DNA of 64,000 nt from assembly GCA_030549495.1 (NCBI GenBank), contig JAUIRK010000235.1:248001-312000 (forward strand), in the 5' to 3' direction. The position numbers and the translations under genes were made by a program. This DNA comes from Nectonema munidae. Lineage: Eukaryota; Nematomorpha; Nectonematoida; Nectonematidae. The first letter of the stretch is position 1; each line of letters opens with the position of its first letter. Shown here one piece after another: positions 23,761 through 34,961 of the stretch. The notes under the pieces are model-generated. The model did no database searches. It saw nothing but the letters and a program-made list of their open reading frames with translations, and was not told the DNA's origin.

Positions 23761-26349
23761 TGAAAATGAGGGGTTGCATGCCAGCCAATGGCCTCTCTAG
23801 TCTTGTCATTCATTATTATCGTCTAAATTGAAAATTTTAACATGAACTAGAAAGAGATGAAGGAAGTGGTGCTGAAGAAATATCACTATAAAGTTGATAG
23901 CATGCATAAAATTTATTTTTTAATTTTTATTAATTCATCCTTTACCAAATAAAAGATTATTCACAAGAGATGGTTTCAAGAGTGCCAGTACCTTTCATTT
24001 ACCGATTCTTCAGAAAGACTAAAAGTTAGACACAATGCCAAAAACGTTTCTCGCTACATCTCTTTTAAATTAATCAACCGAGTTGCTAGGCTTAAGGCCT
24101 CAAATTGGGTCAAAAGATACGCAGCTTGCTTACCAACCTTCAGACTTCATATGGAACTCTTACTAACTTTTTAGAATTGGAAAATGAGTTCTCCCTTTCC
24201 CAAAGAAAAAAAGCTTATTTCGAGTTAATTTGATTATTTTTTAAATCATTAACTAAAAATAAATTTCTATGATTTATAAAAATTATAATTTACTTTAGAT
24301 ATAAATGTTTTTATAATTTAATTAAAAATGTTAAGTAACAAAAAAATAATGCTAGGCAGCCAGCTAAGCCACTTGAAACCTGAAAAGGTCTTCCACCCTT
24401 AGTAACATGAGGCTTGTTCGAGAAAATGGAGTTGCTTATATAGAAAAAAGGATGATTGGTTAAAAAATACGCAATTTCATAGAATGCATTTTCACTACTT
24501 GTCTCTTTAAGTTTGTTAACCTTTCCACTTTAAATAGCAATTCTACTTAACTATGCGATCTTAATAAAATTTTAAAAAGGCAAATGCCTCTAACTAGAAA
24601 AAGTTAACTTTGAATGAGGACGAATTACAGTTTGACAGAGCTCTCCCGCAATCACCCATGGCCCGTCACATGATAGAATGCCACGACACCAGTTTAGAGC
24701 AAGCCTGCTTTATTAAAATCACGTTTCTTTCACAAATGAAAGATGATCCCGCACCATCATTATTTTGCGCAAATCTTAAGAAGGTAAACAAAATACCTAT
24801 GAAAAAAATGTTGGTATAACAAACGACTAATTAATTTATTCAGATGTTTTCATTCTCATATCTGTAACGAAGGGTCATGAAATTGACGCGATCACACACG
24901 CAGACATATTCACTAGCATATTCAGAAAAATATTTTAGAGGTGGGGATATGAAGTAAAAGAAGAAAAATTTGCATTACTGGAAGAGGAAGAAAAAAAACA
25001 GTGAAGGATAAAAAAGGGCATTGAAGCACTAGAAAAAAATGGACACTCCATTTACAACAAAAAGAAACCAAATGTTTGAAAACGGTACAAGAAAAAGAAG
25101 ATAGTGGAAACAAAATATATTCAGAAGCTGAAGTATTTAGAAAATATGAAGTAGGCTATATTACAAATATACAAGAAGAAAATATTAGAGAAAAGAACAC
25201 AAATCTAATTGACACACAACACGTTGAAAAATGGAAGGTGCACTTGCAACAGGAAAAAAAGAAAAAAGTGGAGTAGATTTAGAAGGAAAAAGAGAAAAAT
25301 AAAATATAATTTTGTAGAGGAAGAACAAGAAGTCAAAACTATGAATAACTTCTGGAAAATTGTACTTGACTCATTGGTAGAACAATGGTTCGAAGAGTAG
25401 GGAATATGCATAAATTACCTAATAAATGTCAACTTCCCCTCTCCCATTGTAACATATTCATGACCCCTCTTCTATCCCTTACCACTCCAACAAACTTTTG
25501 TATCGGATATCACCCTCGTTCACTACTCTCCCTCCCTCCCCCGTGACCCTTCTCGTTCAAAGAAAGTTTTCTATACTGGACCAAAAAAACGATTTTTCAG
25601 ACACGTATATAGCAAAAACTTTTTTAAAAAACTTGGAAAAATTAAACAAATGCATGCAATAACGTGTCCGGCAATTTATATCTAGAGAAGCTTGTTCTGA
25701 AATTAAAGTAAGAAATGTAGCTTATAACAACTCTTAGTTTTATATTTAACTGACATTAAATATAATACAATATATAATATATTAATATAATATAATGACA
25801 TTTATATTATTATTTACTAAAATGTTATATGATAGAAGCACAATTTCTATCGATTCGTTTTTGGTTGAATGACAAACCTGGAACCAATAAATATAACATA
25901 CCCTAGTGGACTGGAAGACATAACTCAGAAAAGTTCACGAATCCAGAGCATAGGAACTAAATGAGGCAGAACGAAAAATCCTATGAAAGTTTTTTTTTGG
26001 TTTATGATGTGTTTTGGAACAAGAATTACATATTTTTTTACTCTGAATCATTATTTTTTACAGAACTTGTTTCATCTTGATTTGAATTTTATGTGTTTAG
26101 AAAATAAACTTACTTTGAAAAGACTTGTTGAAAATGATCTTTGAAAATTCATACTCAATCAGTTTTATCACTTTGAATATTTTTTGAAAAAGGATCATCT
26201 AACGCAAAAATCTGAACTTAAAATCGTTTTTACTAATAACAACTTCGGCAAATAAAGAGCTCGTTTTAAGAGCGTAGAGTTTTTCGATAGGTATTCTGAT
26301 CTGCCTCAATTTCAATGATATACCGACAAGCTATATAAGTCAAAAGTTA
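23761..26349. other. No gene supported
   Basis: Contains a 69-residue frame at 24610 and purine-rich lysine/glutamate-type frames at 24940-25400, neither recognisable. A TA-rich repeat (TATAATATAT) lies near 25760-25800. Confidence 0.4.
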
Positions 26350-26690
26350 TCAGTATAATAAGTAATAACTGGAAGCTAATAAAGAACTTGATACATTAGA
26401 AGATCTTTCAATTTTTCTTTTCAGGTAGTGATGTGATTTGGTGAAAATTTCTAGCAGAAATTTAGGAGTAAGAAAAAGAGACCAAACTTCTCTAGAAATT
26501 TTTTCATCTTTTGCTTCCAAATTCGGACCAGGAGGGTGATAAGAAGGGTTCCTTGTGTTAAATGCAGAGAGTCTACTTCTAGGTGTATTTAGTAGTACCA
26601 TCAGGTGAAAAGATTTCAACTGACGAACGCGAAGGCATCGTTTTATCTTGTATACTTGTATGACATGTGATAAACATTTAGCCAAGAAAA
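26350..26690 (-). pseudogene. Possible piggyBac-type N-terminal fragment
   Basis: An open frame of about 110 residues contains RSRLSAFNTRNPSYHPPGPN followed by ISREVWSLFLTPKFLLEIFT and KSHHYLKRKIE. The pattern of a PPGP segment and then a helix with W/F-x-LF at the start and a basic/aromatic end resembles the N-terminal region of piggyBac transposases (compare EAFNLFFSENLVNRIL in the element at 60850-62382). No catalytic domain follows. This is a family guess from pattern only. Confidence 0.35.
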
Positions 26691-27954
26691 AGAAATCAGA
26701 CTTTGGAATGGTCGCCTTTTAGATCACGTAAAAGCACATGGTAAGGAGAGAGAAAGAATTGTGCAGGCACACTGTGAGAAGATAAAAATAGAACTTAAAT
26801 CAACGGTATGTATTCAAACAAAATGTAGTGAAAAGAAATAACTTATCTGTGCAATGTCGGTTCAAGGCGTCTGTTCATTTGACATTTTAAAGAAAAATAG
26901 ATGAATGTAAAAGTAACAATTTTGATTGTTTTCGGTAACAAATTTGTCTTAATAAATTAAAAAAGAAGTTTGACCGTAAAGTAATCTAGGTGGCCTTTCT
27001 CAGTAGTAAAAATATAATGGCCCTGCGAGGTTTAAGGAAAGAATAACAATTTTTTATGTATGGCATTGAAAAATTCTTTCCTCCAGGAGTTGGAGAAAAC
27101 AAAAGATGTATATGTTTCAAAAAAGCAAAAGATATCACACTTATTTACGAAGATAATAAATTCATCTATATGACAGCCGAAATTTGTACACACTATTTTT
27201 TAAATTGGGATAAAATTTTAGCCAAAAAATCTAAAAAATGGTAAGGCTATCTTGCACAAAATCAATTTCTATTCTGGATGCACTTTTTGTTTAATAATAA
27301 TAATTGATAATTGAAAAATGAAAGCATTTTGTAAAAGAAGGACTTAAAAAATTTTTATGGTTACAAATTTAACTTGTGATTATCACTGTATAAAAACCAC
27401 CAGTTGATTGGTAATTTTTGTTAATAGGTTTCATAAATTTACAAAGTTTAACTCTGTTACTTTTACTATAGTTTTATTTGTACGTAATTTGTTTAATTTT
27501 GAAGTAATTATTAGCAGTCTAGACAATATTACAAACTGTTTCGATAAAGCTTTCATATGTCAAAATTTGGAAAATACCTCAGAAAAGAAGAATTTAGCTC
27601 GTATACTCCAAACCGACGTTTGATAAACATGTCAATAAGAATCTGAACTTTAATCAACAGAAATTATAGATTTAAAGTTAAATGAAAATCCTTTCAATAG
27701 AAATGATCATGAGTCTACCGAAAATGAAAGTGAAGTTTAAAAAATTAAAAAGCCTTCAAACAAAGAAGTCATACACTGTCTAAATACTATTTAAAATTTT
27801 GTCTCAATTTATAACTGCTCAAAATGCTGTATGAAGAAAGAATAAATTCTCTTCTTTTAAAAAAACTGCAAACAAGCACAATCTTGGATCTTTTCATTCA
27901 AAAGTTTCATGATTTTTGCGTTTGAACTATAAAACAAAAATGTCTTTTGTAAGG
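26691..27954. other. No gene seen
   Basis: AT-rich. Short frames at 27056 and 27408 are not recognisable. Confidence 0.4.
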
Positions 27955-30628
27955 CCTTTTTCGTTCAGAGACTAATACTTGTGAATATGCTTGTATCTCA
28001 CTTTACAAAAATAACCGTACCATTTTTATACATTTCCTTCTCTATTTTCTGGGAACATCGACTCATTTTTAATTGATTTTGACAACTATCTATCTAAAAT
28101 TCTCAACCCTACTTCTAACTTCATTAGTGGAGACTTCAACTTTAATCACCTCAAATATAAACATGATATTAAAATTTTTAACTCTTTAAATCTTCTTTAT
28201 ACCTAAAATTTTTTCCTATGATTTCTTCTGTAACTTCTCCCTCTTCCAAAACTATTCTTGATAATAAATTCTTTAAGGACCAAAACTCTTTTGTGATCGA
28301 AGCTCATACATCAGACAATTTTTCTATTCTAACAACGATAAACTTTTTTTATATCTTATAAAGTTGATTTTTTTTAATAGATATAAAAAATTTTCATTTT
28401 GCTTCTACGTTTTCTTCGTCTGATCTGCGTCAATCATCTAATAACGACGCTGAAATCTTATTAAATAATGTAATTAGTAAAATTGTTTCCTTCAAGTCTC
28501 TTTCTACCACCAGTAAATCTTTGAATAACACATCTGAATACAAAATTTAAAAGTCTGACTGGATAACTAATGATTAATTAACTTCACTTAAATAAAGAGA
28601 TCTTCTCTATAAAAAAATGAAAAAGAACACCTTCAATTTACAACTGAAAAATAAATTTATTTTTCTACGAAACATAATAAAATATGAAATTAAAAATGCA
28701 AGAAAATGAGACCGCCTTTTTTAAGAATCGAAGTAATACTGCTAGCATTTGGGAAATGATTATCACTGTATCTAGTAGCGATGAATATTTAAAATACCTT
28801 CCACGTTATCCTTCAACTTTTGACTTCCATCCTTTTAGTGTGAATGATGTAATCTTAAAAACAGCAAATGCAAAGACTTTTATGGTATATCTCCCTTTGA
28901 AGTAAAATTAATCAAGAATCACATTGCTCACATCTTAATGACTATAGCTTTAATTTGTGTATATCTATGTCTTTCTTTCCTAAATGTTCAAAATTTTCGA
29001 TAATCCCACCTGTACATAAAGAGGTGACAAAATGTTGGTTGAAAATTATAGACCAATTTCTATCATCTATCAACCATATCCCAGATATTTGAAAGGTTAA
29101 TTTACAACCAAATATGCGTTTATTTTATTCAAAATTGCATTTTCTACGCATTACAATTTGGCTTTAGCAAAGGTTACTCTACTGAACTTTTTCACTCGTA
29201 TTTTATTGACAAAATCATAGATGCGCGTGAACAGAAAAACAAAATTCTCTCACTTTATCTTTTCTTCTAAACGTTAAATCAGATTTGCCCCAAGGATCAA
29301 TACTTGGACCAGGGCTTTTCAATATTTTCATTAATGACCTTACTAATTGTACAAATTCTGCTATTTTTCTTCCTTTTGCTGATGATGTCACTGTTTTGAT
29401 CAAAAATAAACATCTTTCAAAGTACGATGTATCTAATTGTCCCAACTCGATAACTCAGTGGTTTTATTTAAACTCTCTTCGAATGAACTCTGAAAATCTT
29501 TTTGCATGGACTTCTCTTATAATATTTTAGATACTAGTCTTCATTCTTTTTTAACTAACTTTGAAATGATTATGGGTGATAAGTTTAACCTCCTAGGTTT
29601 AGTAATAAATCATTTTTTAACTTGGAAAGATGATATCAATCATTTAAACAATAAACTTAGCTGTATAGTTGGTGTTTTAAAGCACTGTAGGAATTTTTTT
29701 TCTTCGAACACTTTACTTTTACTGTATAAATCATTCTTTTTACTTCACTTACATTTCAGTTTTATCTATTGGGGACATTCTTCCATATTTACTCGGTGCA
29801 GTATACAAAAGAAGGCTTTGCGAGTAATATAACACGAGAATTTCTTGGCACAGACTTCACCCATCTTTAAAGAGCATTTATTCTACGAGATATATAAAAA
29901 TTCTAGTTTAAATCCTTATCCAAGAGTACCTAAAATGTCTATTATTCGATCTTTTTAATGGTATTATTTCATTTAATTTTAAAAAACAAAGAACATCTCT
30001 CAGATTTCTCTCTTTTTTGTCTGTCCCATTTTTTAGCTTATCCAACTCTAAACAATCGCTACGCCATAAACTCGCAATGTTTTACAATCCGAACTAAAAT
30101 ATTCTTTCCCTTCACTCTTGCTCCTCTACCAAATTGAAAAATTATCTAAAAAATACATAATCTTCAGAGTTCAGAGTATGAGTCTTCTTGCTCCATATCT
30201 AACTGTTATACTTGTGTATGCGAGTTTGATTGGTTAAAAGCAGCAATTTTAACATGGTTAGTTTTCTGTATCTATATCATTATTCATATTGTTTATATTT
30301 ATGCTTACTCATACTATCTATATATTTTTCATAAGTTTACTCACATACACCTTAATGCTTTATTTCTAATGCACTGTATCAAATGAAACGCAATGCGCTT
30401 ACTTTACTTGATGCCCATCCCATATCTTCTACTCTTCAATGAATTTTTGTAAATATTTAATCATCTCAGCGGCTCTTCGGCCTTTTGATTATCTATCTCT
30501 CATCCTATATCTTTCACGATGTCCAACAACCTAATTTTACATTTTCTTGTTACAAAGATCTATATTTTTCCATTTATTAGCCTATTCTATTTCATTTATG
30601 CGAAATAAATTCAATTCTATTTTATTAT
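27955..30628 (+). mobile_element. CR1/Jockey-like LINE, 5'-truncated and decayed
   Basis: Plus-strand fragments in family order. Endonuclease C-terminal part: FISGDFNFNHLKYKHD (near 28120) and SVTSPSSKTILDNKFF then TSDNFSILTTI (near 28230-28340). Reverse transcriptase: ENYRPISI (29040), LQFGFSKGYSTELFHSYFID (29150), LPQGSILGPGLFNIFINDL (29283), FADDVTVLIKNKH (29375; FADD is the catalytic palm motif), FYLNSLRMNSEN, then LGLVINHFLTWKDDINHLNN and YKSFFLLHLHFSFIYWG, and QKKALRVI (29810). The frame is broken many times. A 3' UTR-like stretch ends near AAATAAATTCAATTC at about 30615. The 5' end, including most of the endonuclease, is missing. Confidence 0.8.
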
Positions 30629-30650
30629 GATATAGAAGTTAGAATATATA

Positions 30651-31034
30651 CCATTTTTAGTTCTATTATGTCCTTTTCCAATTCTATTTTGTCTTTTTCC
30701 ATTTGTATTTTGTCTTTTTACAATTCTAACTAAATAATAACATGTGTTTTTTGAAATAATATTTAGAATCAAAAAGATATTGGTAAATTAAAGTACACAT
30801 TTTTTTAATTAAAAAAAAATATATAAAATAAAAAAAGAAAAAATTTTAAAATTTGTAATAATTGCTAATTCGTTGTGAAAAATTTAGAAAATTTTGTATC
30901 AAAATAATTTTAAAAAATCAAAAAAAAATGACACATATAAAACAATATAAAGATAACAAAATCAAAAAATTGAATTCAAATAAAATTGAAAAAGGACAAA
31001 ATAGAATTGCAAAAAGACAAAATAGAATAAAAAT
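30651..31034. mobile_element. Fold-back-like element with short internal repeats
   Basis: The left arm has two or three units of TTCTATTTTGTCTTTTT. The right arm has the same unit inverted (AAAAAGACAAAATAGAAT) at least twice. The middle is AT-rich and non-coding. The two frames called across it are low-complexity. Confidence 0.5.
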
Positions 31035-31521
31035 GATAATAAATATTAGCAATCGCGATTTGCTAAACAAGCATGAAAAGAATGTGGAAAAGATCAATTT
31101 TATTGAAGAAAGAATGAAATTGAAGAAACAAAATGTTACAAATAAAAGCATTTTAAATGTCAAAATTACCATCAAATGATGTGTAACACCGGACAAAGAT
31201 ATGACTAGTTGAACACTCACTCTAAACTGCAACGCAAAATATGACTAGCTTTCAAAGCTGTCATTCATTTTGTATGCACAAATGAAAAGCAGATAAAATA
31301 GTTGAAATATGATATAAGACAATTAAGAGAAGCTGATAAGTCAATAAAGCATCCATACAAATTCATGTTAAATATTAAGTAGATTTTAAAAAAGGCAGGC
31401 ATTTTCTATATATTCTATTGGAATCATGACATTCAAATATTCATTCTTCAACATTTCGAGCCAGTTTTTCGTTATTTTTTAAAAAAAATCTAAAAAAATC
31501 TAAATTAATCACTAATTTTAT
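31035..31521. other. Short intergenic stretch downstream of AQP-B
   Basis: AT-rich, no gene seen; it lies between the fold-back element and the end of AQP-B. Confidence 0.5.
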
Positions 31522-31522
31522 T
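31517..31522 (-). terminator. Polyadenylation signal AATAAA overlapping the AQP-B stop
   Basis: The minus strand reads TTGTGAATAAAATTAG: the AATAAA shares the final A of the TGA stop. If used, the 3' UTR would be very short. Use is inferred only. Confidence 0.4.
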
Positions 31523-31690
31523 CACAAGAGAAGGAAGTACTTGTATATCAAAGCTACTGTAGCAGCACCTAAGAACGGAGCCACGTAGAAAGGCCATTGT
31601 GTGTATTTCCATTTTCCGGTGACTATGGAATTCACAACCCAAGGACCAAATGTTCTAGCTGGATTAAATGATGCACCACTAATCTTTCCA
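31522..31690 (-). CDS. AQP-B coding exon 4 (second NPA, stop)
   Basis: 169 bp. Acceptor CTTTATTTCAG|TGGAAAG. Encodes KISGASFNPARTFGPW through IYKYFLLL and TGA. Intron 3, before it, holds a small tandem duplication of GTTGCACCAAATTTTT near 31828-31865. Confidence 0.9.
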
Positions 31691-34600
31691 CTGAAATAAA
31701 GTACAAAAATTAAGATCTTTGTTTTAGGATAATTTAATTATCATTGTATTGATTCTAGGAGGAAAAGCATGCAACGACAAAAACATCTTTTTAGTTGGTG
31801 ATTGACACACCTGAACACCAATAAGAAGTTGCACCAAATTTTTTAGATGTTGCACCAAATTTTTGCCGACAGCGCATTTGTTTTAATAAAATTGAGTTTT
31901 TTGTTGTTTTGCTTTAATGTCATTTTAAAAACGAAAAATAATAATATATATATATATATTTACAATGATGGTCCATCCTTAACCAATCATTTTTCAAATT
32001 TGCCTGTAAATCAAAATTCACGGTTTTAACAAATTAAAATATGCAATAAAATGAGAGGATTCACTAAAGATTGGATTCCGAAAACTAATTCTATGATTTC
32101 TTTTCGATTTGATTAGAATGAAGGAAAACTAATTTTAAAATACACTTATGGTAAAAATAACATAAAAAAGTTTTTTTTAATTTTTTTTATCTCTCTTCGC
32201 TTCGCGATGCACAGAAATATATTTTCCTTTTTTTTTATATTCTATGTTAATTAAAGAAAATAAAAAGTTTGAAAAAGCCAAAGTAAAAATTACCCAGCAA
32301 ATATACTTGCAATCAGAGAACATCCTATGTAGAGGGGTGCGAGTGGGTTGTTCTCAACATTGACAGCTGTCATCAAATACGTCAAAATAAAGAGGAATAT
32401 CAAAAAAAATTCAGCCAAGAATATCTGCCCTCCATTGATATTGTTTACAGCTCCCAGTGTAATCCCACCTGTGTTGCTATCGTAAATGTTTCTTCCAACA
32501 GATCCCTAAAAAAAGAGAAAAATATTTTCGCGCCATTTTTTTTTAAATATTTTATTTCTTTTATCATTTTTCCTGTTCACCTTTCATCTTTTCTTCCATT
32601 TCGTTTTATAGTCACATTATTTATGCTATAAAGAATTTCTTTATTATAAATTTTTGCTTTTAATAATCTTTAACAAATATTTAATTTAATCGTTAACAAT
32701 TCAAAAGACCAAGACATCAGAATTAAAATTAGAATGAATAAGCAGAAAAAGTAAAGCTTAGAGATAAAATTAAGATAGAAGAAAATTTTACAAGGATGGA
32801 AAACACTTAGAATAAATTTCGGATCGGAAGACCATACTTTTATATTATCAAAGAGACAAGAATTTAATGTAGTTGATAAATATTTATTATTTTTTATTTT
32901 TAATAAAGCTCATTCAATTTAAATTTTAGCTCATGTTTTATATATATAATACATGGTGATTTTTGCTTTTAAAGTGGTCAAAAAAATGAAAACCTTGATA
33001 ATAAGGACACCTCGCTAATGTGGACAAATCTTTTCAGTCCCAAGAGTGTCCCCATTATCAAGGTTTTACTGTATTCTGCGAAAATATATACATAAATATT
33101 CCTTTTTATTAAATTATATTAAAAAAGCATGAACTGTATGAGAGACATTACATTGAAGCATTCAAGGATGTTCTTTTTACCTGAAGCTAAGCTATGTTAT
33201 GCTGCTTTAAATGTGTCACTGTGTTTTAATATGATGTTTTAAAAATGTTGGTAGAAAGTTATTGATTTGAACAAAGTTAAATGTCTTGTGAAAAGATATA
33301 TCAAACAAAATATTTTCGCCATTTTCTTATTTTCGAGAAATTCGCGAAATTACAATGCAATAAGACAGTTTAGAGATGTGCAAATTTGTATAAATCAAAG
33401 GTAGGAGCTGCTATGACTTTTATAAGTATAGCATATGAATAAAAGATGAAAATGGAACGTTGCTATAATAGCATATATATATATGTGAAAGAAGATTAAG
33501 TTACCTGAGAAATCTGCAGACAAAGAAGTTATTTTAATCTATATTATGATCATTTGACATTCAAAAAGGTGTTTCCTGAATTCTTGTTAACAATTTTATC
33601 GTTGACGACACATTCAGAATATATTATTTAAAAAATAGAAAAGATGTTATACCAGATTGATTGCTGCTCCAAGAATTGAAGCCAAAAACTGAACACAGAC
33701 ATATGCTATGGCTCGCACAATGTCTACACCTCCTGCCAAAGTTGTTGCAAGTGTGATTGCTGGATTAAAATGACCACCACTAAAAATAACATATGATTAA
33801 TTGATGAGAATTCATGGAATTAATTCAAATTGTCACTTTTTCATTGCCAAAAAATTTTAAAAATCTATTCGCGGAAATTATCATTTTTTATACAAAATAT
33901 TTGTAAAAAAATAAATTATAGGATTTATATAATAATATATAATACAAATATTTGATTTTTTATCTTTTTAGTTGTTGGAAGAATAATCTTCCAGATAATC
34001 AGGATAAGACGAATGTTGGGATAGAGAATCGAAACCATAACTTTATTGAAAAATTAATTTTTTAGGAATAAAATTCCACCAATCATGTGCGATAAATATC
34101 TAAAATTATAAGTGACATAATAGCAAAAAAAGAAGACTTTAAATGAAAAAAATATTATGTAAAATAGATAGATAGATAGATTGATAGATATGTGTCAAGT
34201 AAAATTAATACACATCAAAGCCTCTTTAAAATGGAGCTTTTAAAAAAATGGGAGACAATTTTCTAAAAATTTAATCAATTAGATCATTTAGAGGTTTTTT
34301 GAAAGAGGTGTCCATAAATCACCATCAAAGTGAATATAACTTAATATAATAACTATAATTGCCTACTCTTTTGAAAACAAACGTTGGAACATATGTTAAC
34401 AGTATTTAAAATAGCATTTATTTTTTTTAGAAGAAATAGTTTCTGTTTCAGGCATAAAAGTTGTAGAGAAGTCTTTTGATTAAGTCCTAATCCAATTTCT
34501 TTTCAATTTTCTCTCCAATTTTCGACCTATCTGTTCTTAAATCTTTTTAAAAAAGTTTAAAGTTTTAATTTTATTGATTTCAATTGATACTACTTTGAAA

Positions 34601-34961
34601 ACTAGGCCTTTTTTATTCATGTCCTATTATTTTAAATGTGTGCGCTTTCTGATAGGTGGTTAAAATAACATATTTCTTCTATTACTTCTCAACTCGCAAA
34701 GTCTTCATCCATACAGCCAAATCAATGATTGGAAATCTTAACTTTCCATAATTTTAGAGAGCTGGAATCTTACCTTAAGGTTCCTAGGGAAGCAATGAGG
34801 CAGGTGAGAGAAAAGCCTTGTGAAATGGCAGAAGATATGACGCTATAATTGACAGCTTGCATCGTTCCAATCAAAACAAAGAGCAGAGTGCCAAGAAATT
34901 CAGCAAATAGAGGCTTGAGCCATTTGTCCTTTGCCCCAACGATTTGATAACTTGCTGGCAT
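31522..34961 (-). CDS. AQP8-like aquaporin, copy B (complete, 231 aa)
   Basis: Six-helix membrane channel of the MIP family. Coding exons on the minus strand are 34961-34774, 33779-33653, 32505-32294 and 31690-31522; together 696 bp, 231 codons plus TGA. Starts MPASYQIVGAKDKW. Helix 1 has FAEFLGTLLFVLIGTMQA, helix 2 SAISQGFSLTCLIASLG, loop B SGGHFNPAITLATTLAGG, helix 3 RAIAYVCVQFLASILGAAI, helices 4-5 FLAEFFLIFLFILTYLM and PLAPLYIGCSLIASIFAGG, loop E SGASFNPARTFGP, helix 6 FYVAPFLGAATVALIYKYF. Both NPA boxes and the filter Arg are present. By alignment the filter would be Gln-Ile-Ala-Arg. The length fits an AQP8-type channel and excludes an aquaglyceroporin: loop E has NPAR rather than NPARD and no long inserts are present. 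All introns are GT-AG. The upstream tandem partner of AQP-A, which is about 21 kb downstream. Confidence 0.93.
32294..32505 (-). CDS. AQP-B coding exon 3
   Basis: 212 bp, the same length as AQP-A exon 3. Acceptor CTTTTTTTAG|GGATC and donor GCTGG|GTAATT. Encodes loop C and helices 4-5. Confidence 0.9.
32989..33071. mobile_element. Short pogo-type MITE remnant in AQP-B intron 2
   Basis: AAAACCTTGATAATAAGGAC at the left is mirrored by GTCCCCATTATCAAGG then TTTTACTG before a TA. These are typical pogo/Tigger terminal repeats (CAGTAAAACCTTG...). The outer CAGT of the left side is missing. Confidence 0.55.
33653..33779 (-). CDS. AQP-B coding exon 2 (first NPA)
   Basis: 127 bp, the same length as AQP-A exon 2. 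Acceptor ATTTTTAG|TGGTGG and donor AATCTG|GTATAA. Encodes GGHFNPAITLA and helix 3. Confidence 0.9.
34774..34961 (-). CDS. AQP-B coding exon 1
   Basis: 188 bp, 62 codons plus two bases. Donor TTAAG|GTAAGA is close to consensus. First ATG after an untranslated leader; no clear TATA box or acceptor seen just upstream. Confidence 0.9.

Noticed and set aside
24922-25411. Overlapping lysine/glutamate-rich frames
   Set aside because: Purine-rich low-complexity sequence with stops in every frame and no known motif.
30862-31232. 105- and 104-codon frames on opposite strands
   Set aside because: Both cover the AT-rich fold-back element; composition explains the lack of stops.
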